A stretch of 64,000 bases of DNA, from the NCBI GenBank assembly GCA_042408955.1, contig JBHOQQ010000066.1:1-64000 (forward strand), in the 5' to 3' direction. Below, one piece after another: positions 61,167 to 64,000 of the stretch (positions within the stretch are counted from its first letter, which is position 1; each line of letters starts with the position of its first letter). This DNA is from CALGSZ01 sp042408955 (lineage in GTDB: Bacteria; Chloroflexota; Chloroflexia; Thermomicrobiales; UBA6265). A program made the translations under genes and the position numbers. Below the pieces are notes generated by a model. The model had not been told where the DNA came from, did no database searches, and saw only the letters and a program-made list of their open reading frames with translations.

Positions 61167-63140
61167 ATGGCGTTGTCTCAACCACTAAGGACCGTGCCAG
61201 CAACCTTTGCGCTCGGCGTCTGCTACTACCCAGAGCACTGGCCGCGCGATCGCTGGGAGACCTACGCCCGGCGCATGCGCGAGCTAGGACTTTCCTACGT
61301 CCGAATTGCGGAGTTCGCCTGGAGCCGGATGGAGCCGGAGCCTGGCCGCTTCGACTGGCAATGGTTAGATGATGCGATCGCCGTTCTTGCGGACGCTGGT
61401 CTCCAAGTCGTGTTGTGCACCCCAACCGCGACCCCTCCTGCCTGGCTGGTGAGGCAGCACCCAGAAATCCTGCCCTGGGATGCCCAAGGGCGGGTCCGCA
61501 ATTTCGGTTCCCGCAAGCACTACGACCACGCCAGCCCCATCTACCGCGAGCACAGCCGCCGGATCACGCGGGCGATCGCCGGCCGCTATGGCCAGCACCC
61601 GGCTGTTGTTGGCTGGCAGACCGACAACGAGTGGGGCTGCCACAGTACGACTCGGTCGTATGGCCCGGCAAGCCAGGCTGCCTTCCGCGAGTGGCTCGCG
61701 GCAAAATATGGTAGCCTTCAGGCCCTCAACGACGCCTGGGGCACCGTCTTCTGGAGTCAGGAGTACACCGACTGGTCGCAAATCGACCCACCCAACCTGA
61801 CTGTTGCCGAGCCCAACCCGTCGCACGTCCTCGATTTCTACCGGTTCGCCAGCGACATGGTGGCAGCATTCCAGGAAGAGCAGGTCGCCATCCTGCGCGA
61901 GCTTTCACCAGGGCGGTGGATCACTCACAACTTCATGATGCACTTCCCCGAGTTCGACCACTACCGCGTCGCGGAATGCCTCGACTTCGCCTCCTGGGAT
62001 TCGTATCCGCTCGGCCAGGTCGAGCGCTGGCCATGGTTCTCCGACGAGGAACGCGTGCGCTGGGCGAGAACTGGGCACCCCGACCTGATCAGCTTTAATC
62101 ACGACCTCTACCGCGGGATCAAAAGCGGGCAGAGCTTTTGGGTTATGGAGCAGGGCGCCGGCCAGGTAAATTGGGCGCCATCGAACTGCTTACCGGAAGC
62201 GGGCGCGGTCTCGCTTTGGACGGCGCAGGCCTGGGCGCACGGTGCTAGCACCGTCAGCTACTTCCGCTGGCGCGCCGCCACGATGGCTCAGGAACTGATG
62301 CACTCCGGCTTGCTCCGCCACGATGAAACGCTGGACCGCGGCGGTGAAGAGATCGCCCGCCTTGCGCTCCACGGCCTACCGAACGAGACGACACCCGCCA
62401 GCGTCGTCCTGCTCCACGACTACGAAAGCCTGTGGGCCTACGACGAGCAGCGCCACAGCGCTGCCACGAGCTACTGGCGGCAGGTGATGCTCTTCTACCA
62501 GGCGCTGCGCGCGCTCGGCGTTGATGTGGACATCCGCCACCCGGACATGGACCTGAGTGGCTACGCGGTGATCGTCGCGCCCGCACTCCAATTGATGAGT
62601 GCCGAACGCGCCGAGCGACTCGCGCGCTATGCCAGCACCGCCAGAATGGTCTTTGGCCCTCGCACCGCCTACCGCACCCCAACCGGCCGCGTCCATGAGG
62701 ATGGCCAGCCGGGACCGCTCCGCCCGCTTCTCGGCTGCTCGCTGCTCAATTTTGATGGGATGCGCGATGGGTTAGTGGTTCACGTTGGCCAGCACGAAGT
62801 CCGCCACTGGGCAGAAAACTACCGGCTCACGACCGGTATTGCCAGCCATCGCTACACCGATGGACCGCTCGCTGGGACGGCCGCAGTCGTGCAAAATGGC
62901 ACTGTCACAACAATTGGCGCCTGGAGCCCCTCGGTGATTAACGAAATCCTCAGGCAAGTGCTGACCGAAGCGGGTGTGCCGATCATCTTCCTGCCAGAAG
63001 GTGTGCGCATTGCACGCCGGGGCAACTACGACGTCTGGTTCAATTTCAACCCGCATCCGGTAATCTTGCCTGATGGCAGCGAGCTGGGGCCGGTCTCCTT
63101 CGACATTCGCGGCGGACGTCGAGCTTCCCACGGCACATAG
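61167..63140 (+). CDS. Beta-galactosidase, glycoside hydrolase family 42
   Basis: 657 residues; the start is set by AGGAGGAGGT directly before ATG (the frame extends 68 codons upstream without a site). Opening LGVCYYPEHWPRDRW is the GH42 signature; acid/base Glu155 lies in WQTDNEWGCH and the nucleophile Glu328 in FWVMEQGAGQVNW. The trimerisation domain (VVLLHDYESLWAYDEQRH onward) and the small C-terminal beta domain are present. It cleaves beta-galactosides in the cytoplasm. The GH4 gene starts 26 bases after it, so both form an operon. Confidence 0.95.
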   Translation: MALSQPLRTVPATFALGVCYYPEHWPRDRWETYARRMRELGLSYVRIAEFAWSRMEPEPGRFDWQWLDDAIAVLADAGLQVVLCTPTATPPAWLVRQHPEILPWDAQGRVRNFGSRKHYDHASPIYREHSRRITRAIAGRYGQHPAVVGWQTDNEWGCHSTTRSYGPASQAAFREWLAAKYGSLQALNDAWGTVFWSQEYTDWSQIDPPNLTVAEPNPSHVLDFYRFASDMVAAFQEEQVAILRELSPGRWITHNFMMHFPEFDHYRVAECLDFASWDSYPLGQVERWPWFSDEERVRWARTGHPDLISFNHDLYRGIKSGQSFWVMEQGAGQVNWAPSNCLPEAGAVSLWTAQAWAHGASTVSYFRWRAATMAQELMHSGLLRHDETLDRGGEEIARLALHGLPNETTPASVVLLHDYESLWAYDEQRHSAATSYWRQVMLFYQALRALGVDVDIRHPDMDLSGYAVIVAPALQLMSAERAERLARYASTARMVFGPRTAYRTPTGRVHEDGQPGPLRPLLGCSLLNFDGMRDGLVVHVGQHEVRHWAENYRLTTGIASHRYTDGPLAGTAAVVQNGTVTTIGAWSPSVINEILRQVLTEAGVPIIFLPEGVRIARRGNYDVWFNFNPHPVILPDGSELGPVSFDIRGGRRASHGT

Positions 63141-63166
63141 CGAGTCGGAAAGGGTAAAATCCACGC

Positions 63167-64000
63167 ATGACCTCCCCCAAGATCACTTTCATCGGCGCGG
63201 GCAGCACTGTCTTCGCGCGCGCCCTGCTCCGCGATTTAATGCTCTTCCCGGAGCTGCGGGAGAGCACCATCGTGCTCATGGATATTGACCCTACCCGGCT
63301 CGACGACACCCGCCGGGTTGCCGAGCGCGTGATCGCGGCCGCACATGCCGCTACCCGCCTGGAGGCGACGACCGACCGGCGACGAGCGCTCGACGGCGCC
63401 GATTATGTGATCAACATGATCCAGGTCGGCGGCTACCGGCCCTGCACCGTCACTGATTTCGAGATTCCCAAGCGCTACGGGCTACGACAAACCATCGGCG
63501 ACACCCTCGGCATCGGCGGGATCATGCGCGGCCTGCGCACCATCCCGGTCATGCTGGACATCGCTCGGGATATGGAAGCCTGCTGCCCGGATGCCTGGCT
63601 CCTCAACTACACGAATCCGATGGCAATCGTCACCTGGGCAGTTTACCGGGCGACACCGATTCGCGTCGTCGGGCTTTGCCACAGCGTCCAAGGGACCATC
63701 AACGAACTAGCCTGGATGCTCGACATTCCCGCCGAGGAGATCACCTATCACTGTGCCGGCATCAACCACATGGCCTTCTATCTGCGACTGGAGTACCAGG
63801 GAGAGGACCTATATCCCCGGCTGCGGGCGATGGCGCAAGAGGGAACATATCCCGCGCATGAGCGCGTTCGCTTTGCCGCCCTGCAGGCGCTTGGCTATTT
63901 CGTAACGGAGTCGAGCGAGCACTTCAGCGAGTACGTGCCATGGTTCATCAAGAGCTGGCGTCCTGATCTGATCGAGCGCTACAACATCCCGCTCGACGAA
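63167..64000 (+). CDS. Glycoside hydrolase family 4 enzyme, alpha-galactosidase (MelA) type (partial)
   Basis: The first 278 residues are in the window. GH4 enzymes use NAD and Mn: the nucleotide loop is FIGAGSTVFAR (8-18), Asn150 in NYTNP contacts the sugar, and the metal ligands are Cys171 in GLCHSVQG and His201 in INHMAFYL. The CHS motif fits alpha-galactosidases and alpha-glucuronidases rather than 6-phosphoglucosidases. AAAGGG lies 14 bases before the ATG. With GH42 upstream it would break down galactose-containing oligosaccharides such as those of the raffinose type. Confidence 0.9.
   Translation, partial: MTSPKITFIGAGSTVFARALLRDLMLFPELRESTIVLMDIDPTRLDDTRRVAERVIAAAHAATRLEATTDRRRALDGADYVINMIQVGGYRPCTVTDFEIPKRYGLRQTIGDTLGIGGIMRGLRTIPVMLDIARDMEACCPDAWLLNYTNPMAIVTWAVYRATPIRVVGLCHSVQGTINELAWMLDIPAEEITYHCAGINHMAFYLRLEYQGEDLYPRLRAMAQEGTYPAHERVRFAALQALGYFVTESSEHFSEYVPWFIKSWRPDLIERYNIPLDE

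Overview
The window reads as chromosomal DNA of a GC-rich, rod-shaped bacterium. An MreB, a c-di-AMP receptor next to alaS and ruvX, a luciferase-like (F420-type) oxidoreductase, Tat-type substrate-binding proteins, Thr/Pro-linker surface proteins and frequent GTG starts all suggest Chloroflexota, most likely the Thermomicrobia (Sphaerobacter-like). That placement is inferred from gene content and style; no 16S or other marker is present. No transposase, integrase, CRISPR array, rRNA or tRNA was found.

Layout. 1-6030 (minus strand) is a catabolic and uptake unit transcribed right to left: VOC enzyme, SDR, 2-hydroxyacid dehydrogenase, HpcH/HpaI aldolase, Tat substrate-binding protein and a MalF-type permease cut by the window edge. 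It is divergent from a GH3 beta-glucosidase, and a perfect palindrome lies in the shared control region. 8.5-16 kb holds a small zinc-ribbon membrane protein, an ABC-2 exporter pair, mreB, an MFS transporter and a membrane GGDEF cyclase. 16.3-23.7 kb has an aminotransferase and, on the plus strand, rbsD, an RraA-family gene, a UxaA-type dehydratase, lutC and a fused lutB-lutA. This set could turn sugar acids and lactate into pyruvate. 24-30 kb contains single metabolic genes: deoxyribosyltransferase, RidA-like, M29 peptidase, DUF4389, cystathionine-synthase-like and beta-lactamase-like.

30.6-37 kb is a housekeeping run: alaS, a baseplate-J-like membrane protein, ruvX, a c-di-AMP receptor and an M50/CBS membrane protein. 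It meets a convergent sirtuin with overlapping 3' ends. 38-46 kb has a TPR protein, an IolE-like isomerase/dehydratase, a TetR-MMPL efflux pair with an evident operator, a berberine-bridge-type FAD oxidase, an exonuclease and an LLM oxidoreductase. 46.9-50.3 kb is a second sugar ABC importer (binding protein and two permeases). It is followed by radC, a rhodanese-fold lipoprotein without catalytic Cys, an exported protein with a duplicated HExxH-type domain, and a 1788-residue modular surface protein. The window ends in GH42 beta-galactosidase and GH4 (alpha-galactosidase-type) genes. With GH3 and the two importers they indicate a life on plant-type oligosaccharides.

The most unusual non-coding feature is a dispersed composite repeat. 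It consists of degenerate 7-base tandem units (GGGGTTA/GGGGCTA, GGAGTCG/GGGGTCA, GCTCGAA/GCTCGTA, TCAGCCG/TCAGCCA) followed by a GCGCGAT-NN-ATCGCGC hairpin and a GGACGCACGGATGCC box. It recurs in at least six intergenic places, supplies the stop codons of two genes, abuts the stop of a third, and twice forms inverted pairs. All functional statements come from reading the sequence and general family knowledge; no database search was run.
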